Of a stretch of DNA of 64,000 nt, positions 47,210 to 60,042 are shown one piece after another. The stretch is from Membranipora membranacea. Lineage: Eukaryota > Bryozoa > Gymnolaemata > Cheilostomatida > Membraniporidae. The stretch's first letter is position 1. Each line of letters starts with the position of its first letter. The position numbers and the translations under genes are program-made. Location of the stretch: the NCBI GenBank assembly GCA_914767715.1, contig OU612073.1:12896001-12960000 (forward strand), written 5' to 3'. The notes beneath the pieces are model-generated. The model worked only from the letters and a program-made list of their open reading frames with translations. It had not been told where the DNA came from and did no database searches.

Positions 47210-50200
47210 ATAAAAACATAGATTTTAAACGCGTTGAACTACTACCCATGACTTCGTATTTTTTTACAAACACGTAACAGGGATTGAAAGTCATCTTTAT
47301 TGAAAGTTTTTGGTTTTTTTCCCTTGTTTTGTTTTCTTGGAAGGCTGATTTTGTAAAACATTCTCATCAAATGAAAATTATGCCAATAAAGTTAAAAAAA
47401 AACAAGAAAAGGGAATCGATTCACTAAACCTAGAATAACATAATTTTCTGGTAAAAACATCTTCGATGTTACATAAGGTAAGAAGGGTGGGATATACCCC
47501 TCCCACTCTCCCTGTAGTAGGGGACAGGGGGACTTTGCCAACATGGAGCAGAAGGAACCATTATGGACATAAAAAAAATTACTTGTCAAAATTATGTCTG
47601 CACTCAGCACAGATATAAGAGAACACCAAAACTGCCATTTTAGGTTGCCGCATATGCCATTTAATCCCAGCTAGAATTTTTAACAGCTGGTAAAAATAAC
47701 ATACATGGTTAATGGCATCTGCTGTAGTGCAAAATGTTGACCGAAAACTTTATAAGAATCATAACAGCGACAAAACTATATATAACGATGTATAGGGGTG
47801 TTTCTATTTTAGAAATGACGAATCAAGAAAACTATGGTTATTTTGATCTTAATTTCTGTTACTTCCAATATTTGACATTGTCAGCCATCTTCAAATTAAA
47901 ATTCCTTTTACTATATGAAGCTGAGCAACTTTTTCGTTTTATCGGTTCTAGCTACAACGAGTATGATTGTTTCCGTTCTTCGCACATTGTCAACCTCAAA
48001 GCCAATGTCAATCACTGTCATCTTGCTCTAAAGTATTGTCAACTTGCTGACTTAGTGTTCAAACTGGTTTTATGACAAATTCATGTGTAACTTAAAATTG
48101 GGCATTCTCAGTCGAAATCGTTTCAAAGTTGGTGAGTATTGGTAATGTTAGTACCCATCTAAATTTTCAATAAAACAGGACTTTGAATTTGACATCTGAC
48201 CACTGTTATATTCCTGTGAAATAAGCAGTCTACAAAAGTATCTATAACTAGAACAAGTTTATTCCCTCTGTGGTTGTGTAGAGATGATACAAAGGTCGCC
48301 TTCTGGCGCGGCGCCTTGATACAAAGCTTGATAGTTATCCCTCCAACTCCACAGAGAGAACATTCTTGTTCTTATCTATACAATCTACGATTTATCTTAA
48401 AATGAGAACTGGAAGATAAGTTGATGGGACGATAATATCTATAAATCTATAACTTAAGAAATTAAATTAAATTAAATTGGCGGCCATAATAAACATTGTT
48501 GGTAAGTCATTTTAAATTTACAAAATTTTCATTTCTCAGCAAAGAGGATTTATATGGTTAGGTGCAAATGCACATGCCTATTAGTCTGCCTTACATCTCA
48601 CACAAATTACCACTTATGGTCACCACAATATGGCTGTGTGAAAAATCTGGCCATACCAGAGCACATCTGCAACGATTCAAATATTTTCAGCAACACTGCA
48701 ATGGTCATAGGCCGGTTATATCAACTGCCCGTCTTTATGTTTATTTACACTTCTCATCACTTCCTCCTTGGTGTTCATTGACAAAGTTAGATAAGCGCAG
48801 CCATATCACCATCAGCAGAGGAGCTGATAACGCCTTGCTGTCTGCTCCTTGGCTGGGGGTGATAGGGTTGTTCACCCAACTGTGTAAATAACTAGCTAGT
48901 CCCCCTGTGACTAGCTAAAACTAATCGTTTATGTTAATTTAACATCATTATCCAACATACTGTGTGACCTAGGATAATCATATTACTCTTTGATTTAACA
49001 CCCTAGTTAAACAAAAAATAAATAAGTAGAAGATGAATGTGCGCAAGGACCCTGGTGTCTCTCGAGTTGTCCTCTCATATTTACTCGAAAAGAAAACTTC
49101 TAGCATATTACCAGTTTTTCTTGATTCGTACCCAGATGCAGTATCGCACTTTACGTGCTCAGTCTTCCTGTCAAATAGCCTGAACTGAGATTTCTAGTCA
49201 GCCCAAGTTGCAACTATTGAACAATAATTATGTCTTTTGGCCCTGGCCCCTTTTATAATAGATATGCGTAACTTTATCGCAATATCTTCAAATTAGTCAG
49301 GAGTTGAACACTCACTGATAAAACGCTAGGGTGAAAAGATAACCAACCTGCATTGATTGGTTGCACATGTGCAAAGTGAGCTATTGCCTTTTCCATGACC
49401 ACCACCTCGTGGCAGCTCTAGTAATATCCATATAGGTAACGCAGATTCAATGATTAAAAAGCACATGAATCAAGAGCAAAAAATATGAGCAAATTCACAC
49501 AAAATTCAAATAATGTGAAATTTGGTGTTAATATTTCTTGATTAATACCAGGATAAGACTTACCCGTGCTCTATTCTCAACTGTGCAGTATTTATACATC
49601 CTAAATGATGTGATACGCAGCAAACACAACTTAAGAGCCAACACCAGTTAAAATTTGAGTTATATTAACACATTAATAGTCGCCATGTGTTAGTCAAGCA
49701 CCATGAGAGCTCCATGGACAAAACAGCTTACCAGTAAACTAGGGCTTATACTACTTGCTACTAGATCTATTGGTATTATCTTGCTTGTTCTATGCAGGGT
49801 AATTTTAGACTCGGTCACTAATTAGCATAAGCATATAAAATCTTCAAGATAGCCAAGAAAAGCGTAGACGGAATATCTCATATTATTATAAGAAGGGGGG
49901 GGGGGCAGTAGTGAGAGTAGCAGGGATTCGAATGGGGACAAACTAATTTCAATTTCCACTTTATGTTTAAATTTCATGAGATATGAAGCGATACATTATT
50001 GGTATATAAATTAATTATATATATATAAATAAAGTATCACACTTTATTCAATTGAGGAACCGCACGCAAATTTTATTCGTTGACAATTAATACAACACGA
50101 GTTAATGTTGCATTCACTACCAGGTCTAAAGCTGACTATGAGTATATCTCAGTACGGCCAAATAACTGCAGGTTTTTCATAAGGTTGACTAAGATTTTTC

Positions 50201-52170
50201 TTGCTACAAGACACTGAAAACATATATTTCATAACTGTATTTTGCAAGAATATTAAGCTCAGCACAATGCGTTGCAGGGATATTGTTAAAGTCATGATGC
50301 ATCGAGGCGTTGCACCTCAATAGCTCATAATGGGAAATTTTGGTACTGGTACCACATGCTGAATCATTCACAAGTCTAGACGGCTTCACACAGCCTGGTA
50401 CCAACTGGTCCTACTTCAATATCTACTCGATTTCAAGTGGTTGTCTTATTCAGCAACTGGTGTTTTGATGAGGAAAAGTACATATTTTTTCTATGATAAT
50501 TCATCGATTACAACCTCAATTTAGCTAATAGCTGGTCAGAGACAATAATGGCACTTGATACTGTTAAAGAGATAATAACAGATATATTTTTCTTTAGCCA
50601 CTTGTTACAGAAACCCTATATCTGCACTTTCGAAGAAAGCATAGTCAAAAATCAAATGGTAATCGCTGTGTAACAAAAATAATTATCAAAGCCTTTGTTT
50701 ACATTTCATTATCAGTGCCCCTCGCATGTAATAACAGCAATAACTAGCCCATTGGCCTTTAAAATAACAGCTTCAAGTTTCTTCAATTTAATAATCCTGT
50801 CAAGCTTTGATATTTCTTACATAAAATAAAAACATAATAAGCTATGGAAAAGGTATAAAATATATGCAGATTCAATTTGTCCTTTCAAAATCACTGATAA
50901 TAACAAGTGATATAACCTGTATTACTAATAATTTGTTATGCCGGCATATTTTGCAGGTCAACATTGAGTTATTTTACACGCTCAATGACAACGATAGAGG
51001 TGGATCCTTGTTGCTTTATCTATAGAAGAATCTCCAGCCTTAAAAAAGATGGTTAACATTCCGGTTTCTCCTATCTGCACCATGACGCGATTCATATACT
51101 AAACACAGCACAGGGTACATACACCCAGCTTAATTAGAGCCCTCAGGTCCGCAGGTCTGCTTCAGTTATATCTGGATGTTTTAAACATGAAGCCAACTCT
51201 TGTGCGAGGCGAATCAACAGCCGATTTGTAATAAGTAGCATATTAATGGCTAAGTATGAAAGTGTCCCTGGTCCGAAAGACTGGACCCCACCGTATGTTT
51301 GAACAATCAATGTTATATATAAGTACATGGACTTTTCATAATTTTATGGTACTGCTTGTCACCGGGGCCTCATTTTTGCAAACCTGGCCTTATTCAGTGA
51401 ACAAACAAAAAAATCACAGCCGAAACAGCTGATTGGGCGTTCCCTGTGCAGCGACAGGTAAAATTTCAAAATCTTCGCCCCTAGTTTCAAAGGCATGCTA
51501 ACTATGATTATCTCCATAAAATCAGCAGTTACAGAATCATTTACAGATCTGGTATTGAGATATTAAATACCTCCTACACTCTGAATCGTCTGCTCCTTTC
51601 CTGTTTTAGTTTTTGAATTAGAGTTGTCTCCCCATGGAATTTCTACTCATCAAGGCAATCCTATGTTCGAATAAACAGTCAATGCAAAGGCATTCACAAT
51701 AGAGTAGCAATTATAGAATTAGGCTTTTGTTGCTGTAACCTCTAAATAGATGCTGCAATAATGATATATTTACTGCCAAAGCTGTGTGGGAGTGTATATA
51801 TGACAATTGTTTATTTTTGATAATTGTCACCTGAACTATATAGCATAAACAATATAAAACCTTTTTTACCACACATCAGTTTTAAATCTATAATTGCACC
51901 TGATAGAGTATTGTATAAAATAGTACAGGCTACAGCATGGCATATTATGTTTTCAAAATAGAAAACCATTGCTTGCACGCATACACAGCAACATGAAAGT
52001 ATACACAACTTAAATTGAAGAAGAGAAACAAATTAACAATTAAATTTATCCGCATATTGTTCGAGATTCCTTGAGAATCTTGGTGGAATGGTTAAAATAT
52101 ATCAATAGTAAATGTAATGATTTAGGGCACTGATTTCTTTTTTGAGATTATCCAACATGCTGCTTGACTT
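47210..52170. other. Largely empty stretch
   Basis: No recognisable gene. The open stretch at 47734-48075 has AT-driven composition and no splice context. A poly-G run at 49897-49907 precedes GGGATTCGAATGGGG, a B-box-like word that may mark a decayed SINE on the minus strand. A TA-rich run lies at about 50014-50032. Small candidate exons near 49.56-49.77 kb are mentioned under the 47.1-kb exon. Confidence 0.4.
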
Positions 52171-52174
52171 AATG

Positions 52175-52412
52175 TCATGGGTAAAACCATACTTTTGAAT
52201 GTTGTCTTTCCCAATGCCCTCTAATTGTTTTCATAGCTGCCTGCAGTATCACACTTGCCTCTCGTCTTGCACAGTCATGTAACTTTTGTAGTATGCTATT
52301 TCATGGATTCAGTTTCGTTGCTCGACGGGCACTTAGGAGCTTGTCAGCTTTCTCCTCAGCTAGATACTGTCTAAGCCGCATCTCTAAAAGAGCCAACGCT
52401 GAATTTATCTGA
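52175..52412 (-). pseudogene. Helical exon with an internal TGA
   Basis: After a strong acceptor (CAGTTTTTTGTTCAG) the minus strand encodes INSALALLEMRLRQYLAEEK and ADKLLSARRATKLNP, then TGA at 52303-52301. In the same frame it continues NSILQKLHDCARREASVILQ and MKTIRGHWERQHSKVW to a second TGA. Both halves have the same amphipathic character, so the first TGA looks like a TGG-to-TGA change, although it could be the true end. A possible upstream exon ends at 52633 (SLLKQADMQHLYLDNA before GTAAGA), but the phases do not join directly. Family unknown. Confidence 0.42.
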
Positions 52413-52699
52413 CTGAACAAAAAACTGCTGTGTAAAATAACAATAACTGTGTAGAATAATATTCCCAAGGTCTGTAAAATTCATTTGTGTTTTGTCATGC
52501 CTTTCACTGGACATGTACAAATGAATCCAAATCACAACAATAGTATTATAGATATTTTGAATGGTATGGAAAGATGTATCAATGACTTTGTATACCAGTT
52601 GCTTAATTATTGGTAACAATAACACCTCTTACCTGCATTGTCAAGGTATAAATGTTGCATGTCTGCTTGCTTCAAAAGTGATACATTAGATGAAGAGCA

Positions 52700-55010
52700 A
52701 TTGCAATACAGTAGCCAAAATTATTGAAATCATTTTCATTTTGTGAGGTCACGTATAAAACTGACACTGCGTTTCATACCCAAGAATTGTCTGACAATTC
52801 TGTACAATTCTAGAATTGTTCGAAACTGACCTATATATCATTACCAAACCAGCAACCATTATTGTGTAATTAGCCCTGCCTGCTAAATAAATTACTTTCA
52901 TTATTGCTATCGTATAGACATAGTATAAGCCTTTACAGTTCTAGTCAATATCATACAATTGGATTGACATTGTATTCAATGAGTTTGTATTTAGATGACC
53001 AGGCAAGATATGCTGTAATGAATAGATATTGCTGTGCAAGGTAGCATCAAAATCTATATTGCGGGAGGCCCAGGTTCAAATCCCCGCCGGGGCAAATCTT
53101 TTCTTTTCGTTTCATTATGATAAAAAACGAAAGCATTCCGTTCTAAATGTTGGCTCACAATATTTGTAAGCACAGAAAACTCTTAGTAATGAGTATGATG
53201 ACCCGACAAAATACTTATTTTCAATTCTTCTGTGTTGTACCATACCCTACGTTATATTTTGTGCAATCTGTTAATATTGGCAGCAACTGCATAAATAGAA
53301 TACATCACTAATAAAAATGTACAAAATCGCTCACCAGATGAGCAAGGAATTACTTTGTATCAACTGTCCTACATGCCTAAGTGGAGAGAAGTGATATGTG
53401 AAGGAGGCCATAGTTTCCACAGAACCACTGACCACTGAAAATAAGCTGACTGATGCTAAAATAAACTCAAACTTGGTGTCACAGCAAGTATTGGCATAGT
53501 CTAAACTACGCTCATTGTGATTATTGAGAGTGAATGACTTTCAGCTATTTCTATTTGTTAGCCAAAGATGCTCTGAGCATGGAGTTAGCTCCGAATGTTA
53601 TGGTATGTGGGCTGAGGGAGGCAAAGGTAAATCAACTATTGTAAGCCTGGTATATATTCATTACCTGTCTACAAAGGAGCTCTTGATGTTATACTGTATC
53701 ATTCTCAGCCATCTCAGTTATATGGTGTACAGGAAACAATTTTGGCACAGTTCTCTCTCACTCTTGGATGGTAGTCCCCTAGTAGGTGTTGGCACTAGTA
53801 CAGATAGTATTAAAATGATAGACTAGTTGCAACACCGTTTAATGTAATAAATTTTAATCTGTCAGCTTGAGTGCCACAAGCAGGGAGGTTGGCCAATAAC
53901 AGGCATAATTACCTTGATATCTTTGTTGTCAAAATTTGTAATTGTCCAATTAAGTATAATTAACACTGTTTGTTAATCCTTCACACACATTCCATTGCAC
54001 TTGTAGCAAGTCATCATGACACACTTGTGGAATCAGAGAGGCAGGAGTCATTGTAAGCTGACCTAACTTCCTGTCTTTTGCTGCTGATAATGAATGCTGT
54101 GAGTTTTTAATTTCGCGAATATTCATTTTTATAATGATGGTTGTTTGGGTGTAAATGCAATCATGATCATTCTTTGACGGAAGAGTGAGGGGGCGGGAAG
54201 TTGTAACATTTTATGCAAAATACTAAATAATTGTCCAAATTCCATTTGTATATTTTTATCAAGTTATTACACCAAACTCTGCTTCAAAGCTCATCATATG
54301 CCAAGAATGAGATTGCCTCGCAAAAAAACCTTAAATTCTCTGGCGCCCTTATTCTCCAGTATTTACAAAAAAGTTTCAATGATTTTCCGCGCTTCTTGGT
54401 CAACTTCAAGAGTTGAGCCAGCATTATATGATAATCTGTGTGTTTATCCACAGGGTTGTCCATTTTTAAATCTACTGGTACCTTATAAGTTCTTTGAAGG
54501 TCGCCTAAGGATGCCAGTGTAAACAAAATTAACATTCTTACTGGCTTATCTTTATTATGACTTCATGGGTAAATAACTTGGATACCAACAATACATCCAA
54601 TTATGCTTGGCTAAGATGTTGATGTCAAGTGAAAGGTAAACAATTGGCAAATAGACACTGTGAGAATCTTGTTCAAATTCAATAATAAGCTAATCTCATT
54701 GAAAATGATCAGACAGACAAATCTGTCCTGAAGGCAGTCTGACCATAGCTCAAGAGCCAGGTCGTGCAGGTGAACTTTTATGATGCACTGATCGCTTCAA
54801 CCATATGATCGGGCTTAGAACATGCATCATAGCAATTATTACCCCAGAAAAATTACCCCAGAAACAGAAAACCATTAACAACTGTGATATATATGTTACT
54901 ATTGATCGCTTTGATGCAGTATTCCGCAGAGAGGGACCTGCATAACCTCGATGTTTGTCATGTAGCCAGGATTTGAGTACAATAATATAATGATACAAAA
55001 ACGATTAAAA
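52700..55010. other. No secure gene; tRNA-like scrap near 53040-53095
   Basis: CCCAGGTTCAAATCCCCGCCGGGGCA at 53070-53095 is the 3' half of a tRNA or a SINE B-box region, without a 5' half. The plus strand at 53563-53640 has an acceptor and short open stretch with no partner. The minus strand at 54284-54535 is open for 83 codons without a recognisable domain. Confidence 0.4.
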
Positions 55011-55017
55011 GTTGTCT

Positions 55018-55590
55018 GAGCTCTAATTTAAGCCTCTTTTAAGAATTATCTCTTCTCCACTTTGGTAATTTTGAACCAACGCAGCATTTGACAAGGGAGC
55101 TGAAATTCGCTTTTCATGAAAACCTCATATTATAGGATAAAAAATCAACACATCTTATTCTGATTATTATATTCTATCATGTTGGCGATTTCCAGCTTCA
55201 GAATCTAAACATTGATAAAGTTATGATCTCTCAAACTTTCAAGATGACGGCAGTCAATCGGCATTAAGAATCAGGGGGAAATCCCAGTGTGACTTTACAA
55301 CATGTCATACCAATTATGAATATGTTATACTAATAATTCCCAGAACCCGGAAAATTTTGATCGTCGTATGATCTTTTAGTATATCAAAGTCATAATAGGC
55401 ATGACGCGTTCTGACGTGACACAAGGATTGATCCCCAATACCAATTGAAGGTCATAACCTTGAAAGTTTGAGAGACCATAACTTCCTCAATATTTGGATT
55501 CTAAAGCTGGAAATCGCTCACATGATAGAATAAAATATGGAGAAAAAGATGTAATTCAAAATAACAGCCTCAAAGTTAGTTTGTAATAAG
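55018..55590. mobile_element. Long-TIR MITE, family B copy 2 (diverged)
   Basis: The left part (TGAGCTCTAATTTAAGCCTC ... CTCCACTTTGGTAATTTTGA ... ACGCAGCAT) aligns with the left arm of the 41.6-kb element. Inner arms are strongly inverted: TTCTATCATGTTGGCGATTT through ATCTCTCAAACTTTCAAG (about 55173-55241) against 55452-55527. No coding sequence. It lies just downstream of the TSP1 exon of the metalloprotease locus. Confidence 0.75.
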
Positions 55591-55979
55591 GGTGTGTATC
55601 ACTTACTCCTAAAAACAGAAATACTCCAAACTCCGTACTGGATTCGACAGTCTATGGTTGTCGCATATAGTGATGTCGATGATGCCAGTCTGGTGGTAGG
55701 TGTTTGTTTAGTAGTTCTTATACCTGCTGCAGTGGTGACTGTCCCTCCGGCACAAGCGTTTTCTGGGCATGCCCTGGTTTGTGTAGGTTGGGACTCAGGA
55801 CAAACTATGGTAGTAGGAGAGGGATCAGTGCGATATTTATGGCGCTTTTGCAGAAATGTTCCAGAACAATTACAAGGGAGCCATTTTCCCCAAGCTCCCA
55901 ATTGACCATCCAGAGAATAAGGTAGATCCTTGCATAGTCTGTGCTTTCCTGGTTCTCCTGGGCAAGTGCTACCGGGTTG

Positions 55980-57211
55980 GGTGGCTCAACTAAGACATCA
56001 GTATGCCTACACCCCATCCTTAGGTACAACCGATGCTCTGGTAAAGTTTTCCACAGATGTCTCGTTATATCTCGACAATAAGAATACGATTACTACTCAA
56101 GCGCAGATGTTAGACTTTAGCAAGGCATTCGACAGAATGCGGCCAGATTATGCCATCACTAAAATATGTCAGCTGAATGTCCAGCCTTCAATCGTGAACC
56201 TTGTAAAGAGCTTTCTCACTGATCGCTCTCAATGTGTTAGGTATCAAGACCACACCTCCAGCTACCAACCCTGTCATATAGGGGTACCACAGGGCACTAT
56301 AATGGGGCCGATCTTGTGGAACACTTTCATAAATGACCTGACTCCAGATGCAGACTTTGTGAAGTATGCTGACGACACCACCATATACACTGCCGTATCA
56401 TCAGCAGATGCTCTCGTCAGCAACGCAACAGCACACAAAGCCACTGTATCACTACATAGTAACAAACTACAGAAAGCTGCCGACTATGCATCACAGTGGT
56501 GTAATGACAACTTTATGCTACTCAATGCTTCTAAGTCCACAGCTATGAACTTTACACTCCAGAAGTCGATTTCCATTGACCCAGTAACAATCAACAGCGC
56601 CAATGTGCAAATCGGCATTCACACCAAACTGCTAGGAGTAACATACGATTCTCACATGAAGTTCACTAACCATATTGACAATGTTATCTCCAAATCTCGA
56701 TCAGCCTACCATGCACTTGTTAATCTAAAGAAAGCAGGTGTCGCTACATCAGGTCTTGTGCTATTTTATCAGGTTCGCATACTGTCAATCATCTCGTATG
56801 CAGCACCGAGCTGGTACCCATATATAGCAAAATATGACGAAGACAAGCTCGAGAGATACCAAAGGCTGTGCTTGTTCATTATTCTTCCCCGACTAGAACA
56901 CTACGCCGATAGGTTGGCGTTTCTCAAATTAGAGGAACTCAATGTGTATCTAGATATAGTATGCCTCCGGTATGCCAATAAGATATTAGCTGATGACCAT
57001 CATATTCTCCACTGTTACATACCCGGTCGGCCTAGCACTCACAGTCGCAGAACATCAGAAACATTAGCACAAGCACATTGAGCCCATTGTAACCAATCTG
57101 TCCACCATTCTTGCTCTTCAACTGTAATGAGTAAAGTAATGTTCAGGTAGAAGTCACTGGGTTTAAGACGGTAACTGTAAATTGCTGAACAGGCTGAACA
57201 GCTGAACAGAA
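55980..57211 (+). mobile_element. 5'-truncated LINE with a long reverse-transcriptase frame, antisense in the metalloprotease locus
   Basis: An open frame to 57081 encodes the reverse transcriptase from block 2 onward: HQYAYTPSLGTTDALV, MLDFSKAFDRMRPDYAITKI, GVPQGTIMGPILWNTFINDL, FVKYADDTTIY (YADD catalytic box), KLLGVTYDSHMKF and YAAPSWYPYIAKYDEDKLER. The first palm block, endonuclease and ORF1 are absent, so it is a dead 5'-truncated insertion. The rest is uninterrupted, implying a recent event. It ends with tandem GCTGAACAG repeats (57184-57209), typical of CR1/L2-type 3' ends. The same family left the fragment at 16.5 kb. Confidence 0.9.
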
Positions 57212-57219
57212 TTTCTCAG

Positions 57220-58360
57220 ACTACTATTTTTTTATTATTCTTACATGATTGGCCAATTTTGCACAAGCCATGACAACTCCTTATATTCTAATGCATACTT
57301 TACTTATCCCTGCTTATACTAAGTTTGCAATTGCCTTTGTTTCTTTCTATTATTTTATCCATAATAAGCTTTTGGGTAATAAACTTTGTGAATGGATGGG
57401 AGGAACCCCCAACCCCTCCCCCAAACAAAGCTTGTCAAGACTGGCTAGATGAAAGGATGGCATTGTGCTGAATAATTGGTTTCCTAAACACCATTAGATT
57501 TTGTCAGATTCGGTATAATGATTGCTTCATTTGCTTGCCCTCATTGGTATGGATTTATGGATCAGGGGTAAAACACATAGCGTGGCTATTTGTGAAGATA
57601 TGTATAAAGCTTTGTGTCAGGATATAAATAAAGCTATAAATGTTGCAGCGTTTACATTACGTATGATTGACTTTTGATGGTGGGTGGGTTTTCCCCATCA
57701 GGGACGATAACTCCAATACTCTGCATTATGTTGTCACTTGGCTATGGTTGTGATTGATTGAGACAATTGGTTATTGCATGTAAATATCAACTGTCGATTA
57801 TATTGAATGTCATATGTAAACCAGCCTTGGTAGTGCAATTGGATTGGCAATGAATAACTGCTGGTGTAGTAGTTGGTTCAATTCACTCTGAGAATAATAA
57901 TAGGGCAAAACTTATGCAATACAATACATTTGTATGGGAATTCAGAACAAGACGTATTGTTTAGGTATAGGATGACACACATATTGGGTCCTCTACCAAC
58001 AAAACTGGCCAAGCTGGTTTGTTGCCAATAGTATGTTGTCATTACATTCAAAAAGCAATCGCCTAAGCCAAACACAGAAATGGCTAAGATTATGGGGAAA
58101 ACCAGTACAGACATGAAACATTCACACCAAGAAGAACTCTGCATATTTCCTGAATGAAATAATTTCACAACAATACTATAACAAGCAGTGATCAAATTGA
58201 CCTAAAGTCCAATCATTGTATTTGCGATATAAGAAGCCTTTCTTCATAAATAATACTATTTGCCCGACCACCAGAACTGTGAAAGGTCTTCTCATGCATG
58301 AACTTCTTTCCCTTATCACAAAGAGACTAAATAAGGTATTGAGCTGCAAATTAACAATAC
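57220..58360. other. Intron or intergenic sequence with a tRNA-like scrap
   Basis: At 57833-57880, CCTTGGTAGTGCAATTGGAT and TAGTTGGTTCAATTCACTC look like degenerate A and B boxes of a SINE on the plus strand. On the minus strand near 58145-58095 an acceptor (TTTCATTCAG) opens SSSWCECFMSV in the phase expected after the disintegrin exon, a possible but unproven further Cys-rich exon. Confidence 0.4.
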
Positions 58361-58979
58361 TTTACCCCAGGCACATTCCGCTGATTGCAGCTTACGACAA
58401 TCCAGGGAACAGCAGATATTTTCTCCGGGAATGAACTCGCACTCTTCACCTTTATGAGAAAAGAAATAGGAATACAAGCCATGGATGCCTTATTTGTCTG
58501 TGGCAAGTAGTATGAAACAACTTTGTTGTGAAAGAGCTAAAACATAGCTTGTTTGACCTTTGTATGGGACCAGTCTCCAAACTGCAAGCATTTGTCCCCC
58601 ATATATATATTCCATGTTTATTCTGGAGAAGAATAAGTCCTTAGGACTTGTACCCAGAAAACAGAAAATTTGATAAAAATATGGTGTAGAATTAAAAAGA
58701 CATGTAACTAAAAATCAAGAACAATGACAGGTAAAATTACAACGTACACGAGGGCATTAATTAGCAGTTAAACATTACACAAGTTGATAAACAATAGCTA
58801 GGAAAAGAAAAGTTACAAAACATGTTGCATTTGAGGCGCCCTTGCCTTGTCTGATGTCTATTGAGGTGAGCGGTTGTTGAACAATAGTACTTGCGAGAGA
58901 GGAAATGTTTGTCACTCCGATGCACAGAAATTCATTATCTGGTCTCACAGACATTGAAATGTATTGCCAGAATACTCTT

Positions 58980-59219
58980 CACAAGGAAATATACAGTCCA
59001 GCTGCTACTGAAGTTGTGATTGTGTTAACTGTATGAATGTGATACGAGAAGTCAAAACCTCTTGGTAACCTCCCGACCTGGTGTGCACAACCATTTTTTC
59101 ACAAGGAAATATACAGTCCAGCTGCTACTGAAGTTGTGATTGTGTTAACTGTATGAATGTGATACGAGAAGTCAAAACCTCTTGGTAACCTCCCGACCTG
59201 GTGTGCACAACCATTTTTT
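58980..59219. repeat. Exact 120-bp tandem duplication
   Basis: The 120 bp at 58980-59099 is repeated immediately at 59100-59219. Apart from the final base of the poly-T run the copies are identical. It lies in the intron between the Cys-rich and disintegrin exons of the metalloprotease locus. It does not encode protein in a long frame. Confidence 0.97.
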
Positions 59220-60042
59220 TATATGGAGATCAATTCAGATAAGGAGGAAACCGCCAACTTCGGCATCTTGTTGTGGCACTTAACAAGGTTATATGTGACA
59301 TGAGGTGTCGTATAATTTTGAAATTGAGGTTTTTTATATTGAATGTTGTAAGATTGAGATGTTTGACTGCTGTTAAACCCTTTTCAGCAGTATCAATGGA
59401 ACGAAAAAGTAATTTTTCATGATCATATGGGTCTTCCTGCATCCAGGGAGATTTGGTTTTTTTCGTCTCTAATGGTCTTTTTTCCAAAAGCCACTCTCAA
59501 GGACTGACTGAAATTTGGGCCGTTAGTGTTTGTTCGGGCAATCGCTGGCTGTATGAGAATTTGTGGTGAGTCGGTCACCGCACACCTAGCTTCAAGTTAG
59601 CGGCTTATGTGGGTGTTTTTTTATGGATATCTGTCAAGATAGTTGTCACACTAGTTTTTGGACTATCTGGATGAGCCCCTGCATCGTAAATCGCTTCATA
59701 AACTATTATGCCAAACTCTCATTCTTTGATCAAACTCAATTTAATGCATAATCAAACAATAACAAAAAACTCACCTGGGTCAAGAACTAGGTTACCACAC
59801 TACTTCTGGTAATCTGCTGTGTATTCAGGAAAATTGTTCATGCATTCAAATCCAGGCTGCAGCAAAATAGTAGTCAGGTTTTAACAGAACATTCTGAGAA
59901 AGCTCCTGTTCCGTCATCGCCATCGGTAGCTGAAATTAATCAAGCAAGCATCAATCAAGTGGTGTATTTGGATAATCATATAAGAAAAAGTTTGCATATC
60001 TTGTCACAAAATTTGTTACCACATCCTAGAGTTGAAACATTG

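Noticed and set aside
47734-48075. A 113-codon plus-strand open frame.
   Set aside because: Composition is typical of AT-rich chance frames and no splice signals, domain or second exon support it.
48554-48891. A 109-codon plus-strand frame with His-rich sequence.
   Set aside because: No domain, no splice context, and a competing overlapping frame of similar length.
51143-51328. A minus-strand frame with LAQELASCLKHPDITEADLR.
   Set aside because: It has a coding-like flavour, but no acceptor/donor pair, partner exon or recognisable family, so it was not annotated.
53563-53640. P-loop-like GGKGKST in a short plus-strand frame.
   Set aside because: The spacing does not match GxxxxGK[ST] and the frame is short and unsupported by neighbouring exons.
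54284-54535. Overlapping open frames on both strands (83 and 74 codons).
   Set aside because: Both look equally plausible and neither has a motif or matching splice sites; it may be transposon debris.
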